This document shows positions 1 to 6,597 of a DNA stretch of 14,207 nt, in pieces; positions within the stretch are counted from its first letter, which is position 1; each line of letters begins with the position of its first letter. This stretch comes from Rubrivirga sp. (GTDB lineage Bacteria > Bacteroidota > Rhodothermia > Rhodothermales > Rubricoccaceae). The notes below the pieces were generated by a model. The model was not told the DNA's origin. It worked only from the letters and a program-made list of their open reading frames with translations, and ran no database searches. The stretch is taken from assembly GCA_012269805.1 (NCBI GenBank), contig JAAXJP010000295.1:1-14207 (forward strand), given 5' to 3'. A program made the position numbers and the translations under genes.

Positions 1-3
1 ACC

Positions 4-492
4 ATGGCCCTCTTCCGCTCCGACCCCACCCCCGACGACATGGCCAAGACCCGAGCGCTCCCCGTTAGCACCGCCAACAACCCCGCCGAGCAGCACAACA
101 TCATCGGCGCCTCAACCACGGTCGAGGGCACGCTCCGATCGAGCGGCAATGTCAACATCTCCGGCACCGTCAACGGCAACGTCGAGGTCGAGGGCCGGAC
201 GATGGTGATGCCGGGCGGCGTGGTCGACGGCGAAGTCGCCACCACGAGCGCCGAGATCGCGGGGACCGTCCGCGGCCAGGTCAAGGTCAAGGAGCGGCTC
301 GTCCTGAAGTCCTCGGCCATCGTCGAGGGCGACATCCGGACGGGCAAGCTCGTCGTCGAGGACGGCGCGACGTTCAACGGCCAGTGCCAGATGGGCGCGA
401 CGGTCGGCGCGGCGTCCGGCGACCGGAAGCCCGAGCGCGGCGGTGGAGCGTCCGTCGTCGGCGCCGTGGGCAAGGGCGCCGACGCCGCCTAG
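4..492 (+). CDS. Bactofilin (polymer-forming cytoskeletal protein)
   Basis: Bactofilins self-assemble without nucleotide into membrane-associated filaments that scaffold cell-shape, wall-synthesis or polar functions. The 162-residue product fits the family's usual small size. A low-complexity N-terminal tail (about 1-30) is followed by a right-handed beta-helix core (about 31-130) with the typical short Gly/Val-rich turns: IIGASTTVEGTLRSSGNVNI, then SGTVNGNVEVEGR, GGVVDGEV, AGTVRGQVKVKERLVL and SSAIVEGDI. A Gly/Ala-rich tail (about 131-162) follows. The ATG at 4 is the first available in the window. An in-frame start further upstream cannot be excluded because only three bases precede it, and Met13 is a later alternative. 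The stop lies 2 nt before the AtpZ-like gene, suggesting co-transcription. The family call is firm; the cellular role is not visible from sequence. Confidence 0.9.
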   Translation: MALFRSDPTPDDMAKTRALPVSTANNPAEQHNIIGASTTVEGTLRSSGNVNISGTVNGNVEVEGRTMVMPGGVVDGEVATTSAEIAGTVRGQVKVKERLVLKSSAIVEGDIRTGKLVVEDGATFNGQCQMGATVGAASGDRKPERGGGASVVGAVGKGADAA

Positions 493-494
493 CC

Positions 495-899
495 GTGGCC
501 GACGACACCGCCCGCCCGGACGGGCGCCCGCCCAACGACGACCCGTGGGCGGACGCCCCCGATCGCTTCGAGGAGTCCGACCAGGCGTGGGACGCCAAGT
601 GGGCCGACCGCGAGCCCGAGGCGGACGGCATCGCGCCCCCGCAGGCCGGCTACCGCAACAAGCGCGTGACGGCCAGCAGCGTCGGCGACGCCTACGGCGA
701 CGGGATGCGGGCGGCCGGCGAGCACCTCGGCACCGGCATGCAGATCGGCGCGGCGATGGTGTTCTTCGTCGGCCTCGGCATCGTCGTGGACCGGTGGCTC
801 GACATCACCCCGTGGGGCACGATCGTGGGCGCCTGCCTCGGGATGGTCGGCGTGATGGTCCTCGTCCTCCGCATGGCGAAGGAGGGGAGTGGGAAGTAG
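495..899 (+). CDS. AtpZ/AtpI-like small membrane protein
   Basis: This is a 134-residue protein with a hydrophilic, Asp/Pro-rich N-terminal half (about 1-70). Two C-terminal transmembrane segments follow: roughly MQIGAAMVFFVGLGIVVDRW, then WGTIVGACLGMVGVMVLVL, joined by a short turn and ending in a basic tail. The first helix with a V-D-R-W-L exit and a second Gly-rich helix are typical of AtpZ/AtpI proteins (ATPase_gene1 family). These accompany F-type ATP synthase and have been linked to Mg2+ handling or c-ring assembly. The reading frame opens back to an ATG at 384, but that part overlaps the bactofilin out of frame and is Arg-rich antisense-like noise. I therefore chose the GTG at 495, 2 nt after the bactofilin stop. 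No Shine-Dalgarno is visible, so translation is probably coupled. The usual downstream atp genes are absent here; the next gene is convergent. Confidence 0.72.
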   Translation: MADDTARPDGRPPNDDPWADAPDRFEESDQAWDAKWADREPEADGIAPPQAGYRNKRVTASSVGDAYGDGMRAAGEHLGTGMQIGAAMVFFVGLGIVVDRWLDITPWGTIVGACLGMVGVMVLVLRMAKEGSGK

Positions 900-963
900 G
901 AGTTGGGGGACTGGGAGACTGCGAATCTGCCCTCCGCCGGTTCCCATCTCCCCAGTTCCCATC
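887..963. repeat. Imperfect long inverted repeat at convergent gene ends
   Basis: The left arm (887-909, gagtgggaagtaggagttgg...) covers the AtpZ-like stop codon. It pairs imperfectly with the right arm (939-963, ggttcccatctccccagttc...), which reaches into the stop of the carboxyltransferase. A second left-hand copy (904-919, ggggactgggagactg) can pair with the same right arm. There is no T tract on either side, so this is at best a bidirectional, non-canonical terminator or a dispersed intergenic repeat. Confidence 0.4.
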
Positions 964-2671
964 ACGTCTGGAGCACGCCGACCTTGAAGTCGGCCATGTC
1001 CGGGTTGTGGTCGGCCATCTCGAGGCCGGTCGCCAGCCAGTCGCGCGTCTCGCGGGGGTCGATGATCGCGTCCACCCAGAGCCGGGCGGCGGCGTAGGTC
1101 GGCGACGTCTGCTCGGCGTAGCGGGCCTCGATCTCGTCGAGCCGCCGCCGGCGGTCCTCGTCGGAGAGCTCGATGCCCTGCTTCGTCAGCTTCCGCTCCT
1201 CGATCGACAGGAGCGTCTTGGCCGCCTGGCTCCCGCCCATGACCGCGATCTGCGCGCTCGGCCACGCCAGGAACAGGCGCGGGTCGTAGGCCCGGCCGTT
1301 GAGCGCGTAGTTGGCCGCCCCGAACGAGTTGCCCACGACGACCGTGAACGTCGGGACGACCGAGTTGGCGACGGCGTTGACCAGCTTCGCCCCGTCCTTG
1401 ATGATCCCGCCCTGCTCGGCCCGCGTGCCGACCATGAAGCCGGTCGCGTCCTGGAAAAAGATGAGCGGGATCCGCTTCTGGTTGCACTGCATCACGAACC
1501 GCGCCGCCTTGTCGGCCGCGTCGCCGTAGATCACGCCGCCGATCTGCATCTCGGAGGCCTTCCCCTTCGGCGCCTTAGCACGGACGACCTGGCGTTGGCT
1601 CGCCACGATCCCGACCGACCAGCCGTCGAGGCGGGCGTACCCGCACACGAGCGTCTGCCCGTAGCCGGCCTTGACCTCCGTCCATGAGTCGGCGTCGACG
1701 ATGCGGGCCAGGAGCTCGCGCGTGTCGTAGGGCTGCTGGCGGCTCTCGGGGAAGACGCCGAACAGCTCGTCGGCGTCGAAGGCGGGCGCCTCGGGCTCGC
1801 TGCGGGTGAACCCGAAGCGGGGGAGCGGCCCGAGCCCGGCGACGAGGTCGCGGACCGTCGCGAGGCACGTCTCGTCGTCCGGCATCTTGTACTCGCAGAC
1901 GCCCGAGATGTCGGTCTGCGTCGTCGCCCCGCCGAGCGTCTCGGCGTCCGTCTCCTCGCCGATGGCGGCCTGCACGAGGAACGGGCCGGCCAGGAACACG
2001 GAGCCCGTGCCGTCCACGATCAGGCTCTCGTCCGACATGATGGGGAGGTAGGCGCCGCCGGCCACGCAACTCCCCATGATGGCCGCGATCTGCGGGACGC
2101 CCAGCGCGCTGAGGCGCGCGTTGTTGCGGAAGATCCGCCCGAAGTGGTCGCGGTCGGGGAAGATCTCGTCCTGCATCGGCAGGAACACGCCGGCCGAGTC
2201 GACGAGGTAGAGGATGGGGACGCGGTTCTCGAGGGCGATCTCCTGGGCGCGGAGGTTCTTCTTGGCCGTGATCGGAAACCACGCGCCGGCCTTCACGGTG
2301 GCGTCGTTGGCGACGATCATGCACAACCGCCCGGCCACGTGGCCGAGCCCCATGACGGTGCCGCCCGCCGGGCAGCCGCCCTCGTCTTCGTACATCCCGC
2401 GCCCGGCGAACAGGCCGATCTCGCGGAAGCCGTCCGGGTCGTCGAGGAGCGCGTCGATCCGCTCGCGGGCGGTCAGCTTGCCGCGGTCGTGCTGGCGCTC
2501 GATGGCCCGGGCGCCGCCGCCCCGGCGGACCTCGGCGGCCTGCTGCTCCAGGGCCCCCAGTTGGCGCTGGTGGAACGCGACGCGCTTGTCGTAGGCCTCG
2601 CGCTGGGCCCCGTCGTCGGGCGCGGGCGAGCCGAGGGGGAACGGGCGGGCGGACGTGTCGGTCTCGGACAT
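962..2671 (-). CDS. Acyl-CoA carboxylase carboxyltransferase (beta) subunit, methylcrotonyl-CoA carboxylase-like
   Basis: The beta subunit of a biotin-dependent acyl-CoA carboxylase transfers CO2 from biotin on a partner alpha subunit to an acyl-CoA in the cytoplasm. The 569 residues span two crotonase-like domains. The N-domain has VKAGAWFPITAKKNLRAQEI (126-145), YLVDSAGVFLPMQDEIFPD and the acyl-CoA oxyanion loop SCVAGGAYLP (201-210). The C-domain has FFQDATGFMVG (405-415) and the loop GNSFGAANYALNGRAYDP (447-464). FPDRDHFGRIF and the C-domain MVG...GGIIKDGAKLV resemble methylcrotonyl-CoA carboxylase beta more than propionyl- or acetyl-CoA carboxylase, suggesting leucine or isoprenoid degradation. 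The length is near the family's roughly 535 residues plus an N-terminal extension. The ATG at 2671 gives MSETDTSARPF with no Shine-Dalgarno. The biotin carboxylase/BCCP partner is not in the window, so the substrate is inferred. Confidence 0.93.
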   Translation of the reverse strand: MSETDTSARPFPLGSPAPDDGAQREAYDKRVAFHQRQLGALEQQAAEVRRGGGARAIERQHDRGKLTARERIDALLDDPDGFREIGLFAGRGMYEDEGGCPAGGTVMGLGHVAGRLCMIVANDATVKAGAWFPITAKKNLRAQEIALENRVPILYLVDSAGVFLPMQDEIFPDRDHFGRIFRNNARLSALGVPQIAAIMGSCVAGGAYLPIMSDESLIVDGTGSVFLAGPFLVQAAIGEETDAETLGGATTQTDISGVCEYKMPDDETCLATVRDLVAGLGPLPRFGFTRSEPEAPAFDADELFGVFPESRQQPYDTRELLARIVDADSWTEVKAGYGQTLVCGYARLDGWSVGIVASQRQVVRAKAPKGKASEMQIGGVIYGDAADKAARFVMQCNQKRIPLIFFQDATGFMVGTRAEQGGIIKDGAKLVNAVANSVVPTFTVVVGNSFGAANYALNGRAYDPRLFLAWPSAQIAVMGGSQAAKTLLSIEERKLTKQGIELSDEDRRRRLDEIEARYAEQTSPTYAAARLWVDAIIDPRETRDWLATGLEMADHNPDMADFKVGVLQT

Positions 2672-2770
2672 GGGCGCAGGGGAGAGGGCGGCAAGCTAGT
2701 GGGGCCCGGAAGCGCTTCGGGCGAAGACGCCACGGAGCGCGGACCGCCGCTCCACCGCGAGGGACGCCCC

Positions 2771-2788
2771 CGCCTCGGCGTCGAGGCG
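2771..2788. repeat. Perfect hairpin CGCCTCG-gcgt-CGAGGCG
   Basis: A 7-bp perfect stem with a 4-nt loop, lying in the gap upstream of the carboxyltransferase. Its sequence is nearly the same as the hairpin after the transglycosylase at 12788-12809 (cccgcctcg-gcgg-cgaggcggg), which suggests a repeated intergenic element. No T tract follows. Confidence 0.45.
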
Positions 2789-2801
2789 AGCAGGGGAAAC
2801 C

Positions 2802-2839
2802 AAAAAAAGCGGCGCGCCCCGGTCCCGGGAGCGCGCCGC
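2802..2839 (-). terminator. Rho-independent terminator of the CsbD-like gene
   Basis: Read on the minus strand, an 8-bp perfect GC stem (GCGGCGCG / CGCGCCGC, 2832-2839 with 2809-2816) extends inward by further pairs with one bulge. It is followed at once by seven Ts (2802-2808). It begins 21 nt after the CsbD-like stop. This is the clearest intrinsic terminator in the window and insulates that gene from the carboxyltransferase. Confidence 0.88.
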
Positions 2840-2860
2840 GATGTCGGAAGCCGTCGGGGC

Positions 2861-3049
2861 CTACAGGAAGGCCGACATCTTGCGCATGATGATCTGTCGG
2901 TCCTCCCCCGTCTGGGAGTGGATAAGGTTGACCATCTGGCCGAGGTTGCCCCGCGCCTTCTTCATCTCGGACTCGTCGAGGTCGCCCCACGTCGAGAGGA
3001 TCTGCGCCTTCATGCGCTCCCAGTTGTCGGTCATGCGCTGCTTGCCCAT
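2861..3049 (-). CDS. CsbD-like general stress protein
   Basis: This is a 62-residue hydrophilic, mostly helical protein. The pattern NWERMKAQILSTWGDLDESE, followed by a helix with GNLGQMVNLIHSQTGEDRQI, matches the CsbD family layout (W-x-x-L/M-K-x-x-I-x-x-x-W/F-G-x-L-x-D/E, then an I/L-x-x-x-T-G helix). CsbD proteins are abundant under general stress in Bacillus, but their biochemical role is unknown. The frame is open to 3130. I chose the ATG at 3049 (MGKQRMTDN) because it lies just downstream of a promoter candidate, while the longer form would encode promoter and palindrome sequence. The ATG at 3034 (MTDNWERMK) is an alternative. A weak AAGAAG lies before the ATG. It is a single-gene unit with its own promoter and terminator. 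Confidence 0.72.
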   Translation of the reverse strand: MGKQRMTDNWERMKAQILSTWGDLDESEMKKARGNLGQMVNLIHSQTGEDRQIIMRKMSAFL

Positions 3050-3065
3050 GGTGCTTCTTGGCTGT

Positions 3066-3079
3066 GTCCGGCGCCGGAC
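3066..3079. promoter_or_regulatory. 14-bp perfect palindrome in the CsbD-like gene leader
   Basis: gtccggcgccggac is a perfect inverted repeat. It lies between the predicted transcription start (about 3094) and the ATG at 3049. A second, shorter palindrome, gaacgttc, is at 3083-3090. Both are placed where a repressor could bind, or the first could form an RNA hairpin near the start codon. No known operator is recognised. Confidence 0.4.
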
Positions 3080-3100
3080 GGTGAACGTTCGTGTGTAGGG

Positions 3101-3130
3101 AATGTACGGCGCGGGGCCGCTTCCAGACAA
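3101..3130 (-). promoter_or_regulatory. Sigma70-like promoter for the CsbD-like gene
   Basis: On the minus strand, TTGTCT (3125-3130) and TACATT (3101-3106) are separated by 18 nt. They are close to the -35 and -10 consensus boxes and stand out in very GC-rich DNA. The predicted start near 3094 would leave a leader of about 45 nt containing two palindromes. Confidence 0.5.
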
Positions 3131-3175
3131 CGAATCCCCTGCTGAGGCTCGTGCCCCCGGCCTCCCAAACGCCCG

Positions 3176-4024
3176 CTAGAGCTCGACTTCCAGGCCCTCC
3201 ATCGCGAGCCCGGTCTCGGCGAACCGCTCCCGGGCGAGGCCGCAGATCCGGCCCAGGGCGTCGTCGTCGTGCGACGGGTCGTGGTGGAACAGGAGCAGCC
3301 GGCCGACCTCGGCGCGCTCGGCGAGTGCCGTCGCGTGCTCCCAGGTCGTATGGCCCCAGCCCCGGCGGAGGGCGTACTCGTCGGGCGTGTACTGGGCGTC
3401 CGAGATGAGGAGGTCCGCCCCGTGGGCCACCTCGCGGAGGCCCTCGTCGTGGGCCGCCGAGCCGTGCTCGTAGTCCGTCGCGTAGACGACGGCCGCCCCG
3501 TCGACCTCGATCCGGAAGCCGTGGGCGCCCTGCGGGTGGTGGAGGGGGAACGGCCGGACGGTCATCGGGCCCACCTCGAACGGCTCGCCGTCGCGGACCC
3601 GGACCGTCTCGGTGGCCGCCGCGAGGTCGCCGAAGGGGACCGGGAAGTACGGCGTCGTCATCTGGCCCCGGAGCAAGGCGAGGAGCCGGTCGTCGTCGGT
3701 GGCGGCGTAGAACCGGACCGTCTGGCCCGGTGCGTAGAGCGGGGCGAAAAACGGGAGGCCCTGGAGGTGGTCCCAGTGGAAGTGCGAGAGGGCGAGGTGG
3801 ACCTCGCCGGGCTCGCCGGCGGCCTCGGCCGCGAGCGCGTAGCCGAGCCCCCGGATGCCGGTCCCCGCGTCGAGCACGAGCGCCGTTCCGTCGGCGGCGC
3901 GGATCTCGACGCACGCCGTGTTGCCGCCGACCCTCAGAAACCCGGCGTCGGGCGTGGGGATCGAGCCGCGGACGCCCCAGAAGCGGACGGTCAGGCGGGG
4001 GGACTCGGGGGTGGAGAGCGACAT
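3176..4024 (-). CDS. MBL-fold metallo-hydrolase
   Basis: This 282-residue metallo-beta-lactamase-fold protein carries the full two-metal set. HFHWDH (81-86) is the HxHxDH motif, HHPQ (162-165) follows beta-strand seven, D184 sits in ATDYEH, and the C-terminal HHDPSHDDD is at 247-255. The opening VRFWGVRGSIPTP (13-25) and GGNTACVEI mark the large RNase Z/PhnP-like subgroup of hydrolases of unknown substrate. These include candidate phosphodiesterases and nucleases. There is no signal peptide, so it is cytoplasmic. The frame runs far upstream, but I placed the start at the ATG at 4024 because the domain begins there and it lies 50 nt after the AI-2E gene stop. It is probably the last gene of a three-gene operon with the cyclic-nucleotide receptor, so a phosphodiesterase role is possible but unproven. 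Confidence 0.88.
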   Translation of the reverse strand: MSLSTPESPRLTVRFWGVRGSIPTPDAGFLRVGGNTACVEIRAADGTALVLDAGTGIRGLGYALAAEAAGEPGEVHLALSHFHWDHLQGLPFFAPLYAPGQTVRFYAATDDDRLLALLRGQMTTPYFPVPFGDLAAATETVRVRDGEPFEVGPMTVRPFPLHHPQGAHGFRIEVDGAAVVYATDYEHGSAAHDEGLREVAHGADLLISDAQYTPDEYALRRGWGHTTWEHATALAERAEVGRLLLFHHDPSHDDDALGRICGLARERFAETGLAMEGLEVEL

Positions 4025-4074
4025 CAACAGAGGGAAACTCGCAACCGGTCGCGGCGGCCGCCACGAAGGCGACT

Positions 4075-5202
4075 CTAGAGATGGTAGCGGCGGAGTCCGA
4101 CGACGGTCTCTAGGAACACCACCTTCAGCACGGCCGCGGTCGGCACGCCGAGCGCCATCCCCATGATGCCGGCCACGCGGCCGCCGATGAGGATCGCCAG
4201 GAGCACCATGACCGGGTGCATCGAGACGTTCCTCCCCGTGATCCACGGCTGGAACACGACGTTCTCGGTCGTCTGCAGCACGACGAACAGGATGAGCACG
4301 GCGGCCACCTGCGACGTCCCCCCCGTCGTCACGATCGAGACGACGACGCAGAGGGTGGCCGAGACCACGAACCCGACGTACGGGACGAAGTTGGCGAGGC
4401 CCGTCACGAGCCCCAGCACGAGGTAGTAGTCGACGCCGAGGAGGGCGAGGCCGAGGGCCGTCGAGGCGCCGACGAGGACGGCGATGAAGGCCTGGCCCCG
4501 GAGGTAGCCGCCGAGGTGGGCGTCGGCCTTGTAGACGACCGTCATCCCGAACTCGAAGTACCGGTTCGGAACGACCGACAGGAGCCGCTTGCGGAGCGTC
4601 GGGCCGTCCTTCAAGAGGGCGAACAGGACGAACGGGACGATGAACGCGTTGCCCATCGTCTCGAGCGCGTCCGGGACGTAGCCGATGAGCGGGCCGGTGT
4701 CGGCGCGGATCGCCTCGCGCACGGAGGCGACGAGGCCGAGGTCGCTGGGCTCGACGAACCCGAGCTTCGAGGCCAGCGCGGCCTCCATGTCGCTCACGAG
4801 CCCGAGCAGCTCGCCGCTCTCCCACCGGGCCTGGAGCGAGCCGAGCTGGTCGAGCACGGCCGGCAGCGCGAGCGCGACGACGGCCCCCGTCACGGCGAGG
4901 AGGACGGCGAGGACGAGCGTCGTCGCCCGCGTCCGGCCCATCCCGCGCCGCTCGAGGCCGTTGACGAGCGGGACGAGGAGGTAGGCCGCGACGGCGCCGA
5001 GCACGATGAGCCCGGCGATGTCGCTGGCCACGACGACGAGGGCGACGACGCCCGCGAGCGTGAGGAGCCAGACCCAGCGGCTGAGCTGGCTGGCCGGGAC
5101 CGGGGCGGGCGCCGCGGGATCGGGCGGCCCGGGGACCGGCCGCGTAGACTTCGGGGGAGGGGTGGCCTCGACCGGGGGCGCCTCGGCGAGCGTCTCAGCC
5201 AT
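4075..5202 (-). CDS. AI-2E family transporter (PF01594-type permease)
   Basis: This is a 375-residue multi-pass inner-membrane protein. A Pro/Ala-rich cytoplasmic tail (1-40) leads into two helices (about 42-82), a third (about 94-117), a soluble segment with amphipathic helices (118-180), then five or so helices to the end. Family signatures are GGYLRGQAFIAVLVG (231-245), LANFVPYVGFVVS (269-281) and PWITGRNVSMHPVMVLLAIL (319-338), followed by GIMGMALGVPTAAVLKVV. The family includes E. coli TqsA (AI-2 export) and Na+/H+ antiporters, so the substrate cannot be named. Its ATG overlaps the stop of the upstream cyclic-nucleotide-binding gene by 8 nt, implying translational coupling and perhaps control of the permease by that receptor. 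Confidence 0.92.
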   Translation of the reverse strand: MAETLAEAPPVEATPPPKSTRPVPGPPDPAAPAPVPASQLSRWVWLLTLAGVVALVVVASDIAGLIVLGAVAAYLLVPLVNGLERRGMGRTRATTLVLAVLLAVTGAVVALALPAVLDQLGSLQARWESGELLGLVSDMEAALASKLGFVEPSDLGLVASVREAIRADTGPLIGYVPDALETMGNAFIVPFVLFALLKDGPTLRKRLLSVVPNRYFEFGMTVVYKADAHLGGYLRGQAFIAVLVGASTALGLALLGVDYYLVLGLVTGLANFVPYVGFVVSATLCVVVSIVTTGGTSQVAAVLILFVVLQTTENVVFQPWITGRNVSMHPVMVLLAILIGGRVAGIMGMALGVPTAAVLKVVFLETVVGLRRYHL

Positions 5203-5725
5203 CCCCGTCGGCGACGCCCGCGGCCTCGCGGAGCTCCTCGCACTCGCGCGTCAGCGCCTCGACCTCGTCCGAGACCTCGACGAGGCGGAGGCCCACGAGC
5301 CGCGCCAGCGACAGGAGCACCTTCACGCCGAGCCGGGGGTTCCGGTCGAGGAGGCTCAGGAGGTCCGGCTGGAACAGGCTGAGGAGCGTGCAGTCGGTCT
5401 TGGCCCGCGCCGTGGCCGTCCGGATCACCTCGTTGAGGAGGGCGATCTCGCCGAAAAAGTCGCCGTCGACGAGCTCGACGAGCTCGCGGCCGCTCGGCTC
5501 GGACTGGATCGAGACCGCGCCGCGGACGATGATGTACATCCCCAGGCCCGGCTCGCCCTGGATGAAGATGGACTCGCCCGCGACGTAGTCGCGGCGGTGG
5601 AGCAGCCGCTGGATGGCGTCGAGCTCGCGCGACGTGAGGTCCTCGAACAGGGGGACCGCCCCGAGGAGGTCGTCCTCGTTGGCGCCGGAGGCGCCGCCGA
5701 GCAGGCTCTTCCAGAGGCTTTGCAT
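5195..5725 (-). CDS. Single-domain cyclic-nucleotide-binding protein
   Basis: This 176-residue cytoplasmic protein has one cNMP-binding domain (about 25-145) and no DNA-binding helix-turn-helix, so it is not a CRP-type regulator. The beta-barrel shows LFEDLTSRELDAIQRLL, ESIFIQGEPGLGMYIIVRG and the phosphate-binding cassette FGEIALLNEVIRTATARA (91-108). The ribose-contacting Glu93 and phosphate-contacting Arg102 are both present. The residue after that Arg is Thr103, as in cGMP-dependent protein kinases, although R-T-A-T is also common in bacterial members. A short amphipathic N-terminus (MQSLWKSLLGG) and a C-terminal Glu-rich helix flank the domain. It is the first gene of the operon with the AI-2E permease (8-nt overlap) and the MBL hydrolase. 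It may gate the permease directly; this is inferred from linkage only. Confidence 0.88.
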   Translation of the reverse strand: MQSLWKSLLGGASGANEDDLLGAVPLFEDLTSRELDAIQRLLHRRDYVAGESIFIQGEPGLGMYIIVRGAVSIQSEPSGRELVELVDGDFFGEIALLNEVIRTATARAKTDCTLLSLFQPDLLSLLDRNPRLGVKVLLSLARLVGLRLVEVSDEVEALTRECEELREAAGVADGDG

Positions 5726-5829
5726 GGGCGTGGCGGGGGGAGGGGCGGCCTGTACGATAAGAGGGGCCGCCCTGATCCGCCCGCGTTCGTAGCCTTGCTT
5801 GAGAGGCCCCGCCCCACCGCCCGACCGTC
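5726..5829. promoter_or_regulatory. Divergent promoter region (cNMP operon / lipoprotein)
   Basis: These 104 bases separate two divergent genes, so both promoters should lie here. On the plus strand TAGCCTTG (5790-5797) has one mismatch to TAnnTTTG and lies 33 nt before the lipoprotein ATG. On the minus strand TATCGT (5754-5759) is a weak -10-like box without a good partner. Neither is convincing alone. Confidence 0.3.
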
Positions 5830-6597
5830 ATGCCGCGCCACCGCCTGTCTCTCGTCGTTCTCGTCAGCTTGGTGGCCCTGTCCGCCTGCGACACCGAGGC
5901 GCCCCCGCCGCCCGCCGGCACCGCGACCTACCAGGGCGTCGACGTCGAAGCCGAGGGCGACGCCGCCCTGACCGTCGAGGCGGACGGGCTCCTCGTCTCC
6001 GGGCTCGGCGGCACCCGCGAGGGTGGGTTCGCCGTCGGCGGCACGCCCGACCGCGTCGACGTCGAGATCGACCCGCTGCCGATCCCGGCCGGCGCGCGGT
6101 TCGGCGTCGAGGTCCGCGACGGCGACGACGTGGTGGCGTCGCTGTACAACGAGGGCGTCGGCGAGGGCCGGGTCGAGCTCCGGTTCGACTTTCCCGATCT
6201 CCTCGGCGTCACGGCCGCGACGGTCCGCTACAGGTTCCAAGGCCAACTCGTGTTCGAGGCCCGCGTCGGGTTCGAGGCGGGCCGGGCGCGTGGCCAGCGA
6301 CGCGAGACGAGCGCCGGCACCGGCGAGGGCGACACGGGCTCGACGCACGTCATCCGCGACCGGGGCCGCTACATCGTCGTGTCCGACTCGGACGGCGACG
6401 GCGGGCGCCGCGCGAGCGCGTGCGCCGGCTTCCTCATGACGCCCCCGCCCCCGTTCGACGTCGAGCTGGAGGCGCCGATCTGCGCCGACTGGGTCGAGGT
6501 CGAGCCCGTCCTCACGGCGCAGGTCCCGCGCGGCGTGGTCGCCGTGCGCGGGCGGGGCGTCGGGTCGTTCTGGGTGCGCGAGCTCGCGGCGGAGTAG
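5830..6597 (+). CDS. Secreted lipoprotein of unknown function
   Basis: I do not recognise a family. The 255-residue product begins with a basic n-region and a hydrophobic stretch (MPRHRLSLVVLVSLVAL) ending in the lipobox LSAC. Cys20 is the predicted lipidation site, and Asp21 follows it; Asp at +2 retains lipoproteins in the inner membrane of E. coli but that rule is not general. A Pro-rich linker (24-28) leads into Val- and Gly-rich, probably all-beta segments (about 34-150). A Gly/Arg/Thr-rich linker (150-172) and a second beta segment (172-251) complete the protein. A D-x-D-x-D-G loop (186-191) resembles calcium-binding loops, and Cys198 and Cys218 could form a disulfide. The ATG at 5830 gives a complete signal peptide. 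It is monocistronic, divergent from the cNMP operon and convergent with the kinase, with only 6 nt between stops. Confidence 0.75.
   Translation: MPRHRLSLVVLVSLVALSACDTEAPPPPAGTATYQGVDVEAEGDAALTVEADGLLVSGLGGTREGGFAVGGTPDRVDVEIDPLPIPAGARFGVEVRDGDDVVASLYNEGVGEGRVELRFDFPDLLGVTAATVRYRFQGQLVFEARVGFEAGRARGQRRETSAGTGEGDTGSTHVIRDRGRYIVVSDSDGDGGRRASACAGFLMTPPPPFDVELEAPICADWVEVEPVLTAQVPRGVVAVRGRGVGSFWVRELAAE

Larger units (their letters stand above)
2672..2860. other. Intergenic region between the carboxyltransferase and CsbD-like genes
   Basis: These 189 bases carry no convincing ORF. They contain the csbD terminator (2802-2839) and a second perfect hairpin (2771-2788). A possible promoter for the carboxyltransferase lies close to its start: the minus-strand box TAGCTTGC at 2691-2698. 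That box is only a loose match to TAnnTTTG and would leave a very short leader. Confidence 0.4.

Noticed and set aside
384..494. N-terminal extension of the AtpZ-like protein
   Set aside because: It overlaps the bactofilin out of frame and encodes an Arg-rich run unlike any AtpZ. The GTG at 495 suits the spacing better.
3050..3130. Longer CsbD-like protein starting at 3130
   Set aside because: The extra 27 residues would be encoded by the promoter and palindromes, and lie outside the CsbD pattern.
1575..4064. An 829-codon minus-strand frame spanning the carboxyltransferase, CsbD-like and MBL genes
   Set aside because: It crosses three well-supported genes, a terminator and a promoter in another frame, and its product is Arg/Pro-rich low complexity.
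4025..4825. N-terminal extension of the MBL hydrolase frame
   Set aside because: It overlaps the AI-2E permease on the same strand in another frame and is compositionally a shadow. The MBL domain starts at the ATG at 4024.
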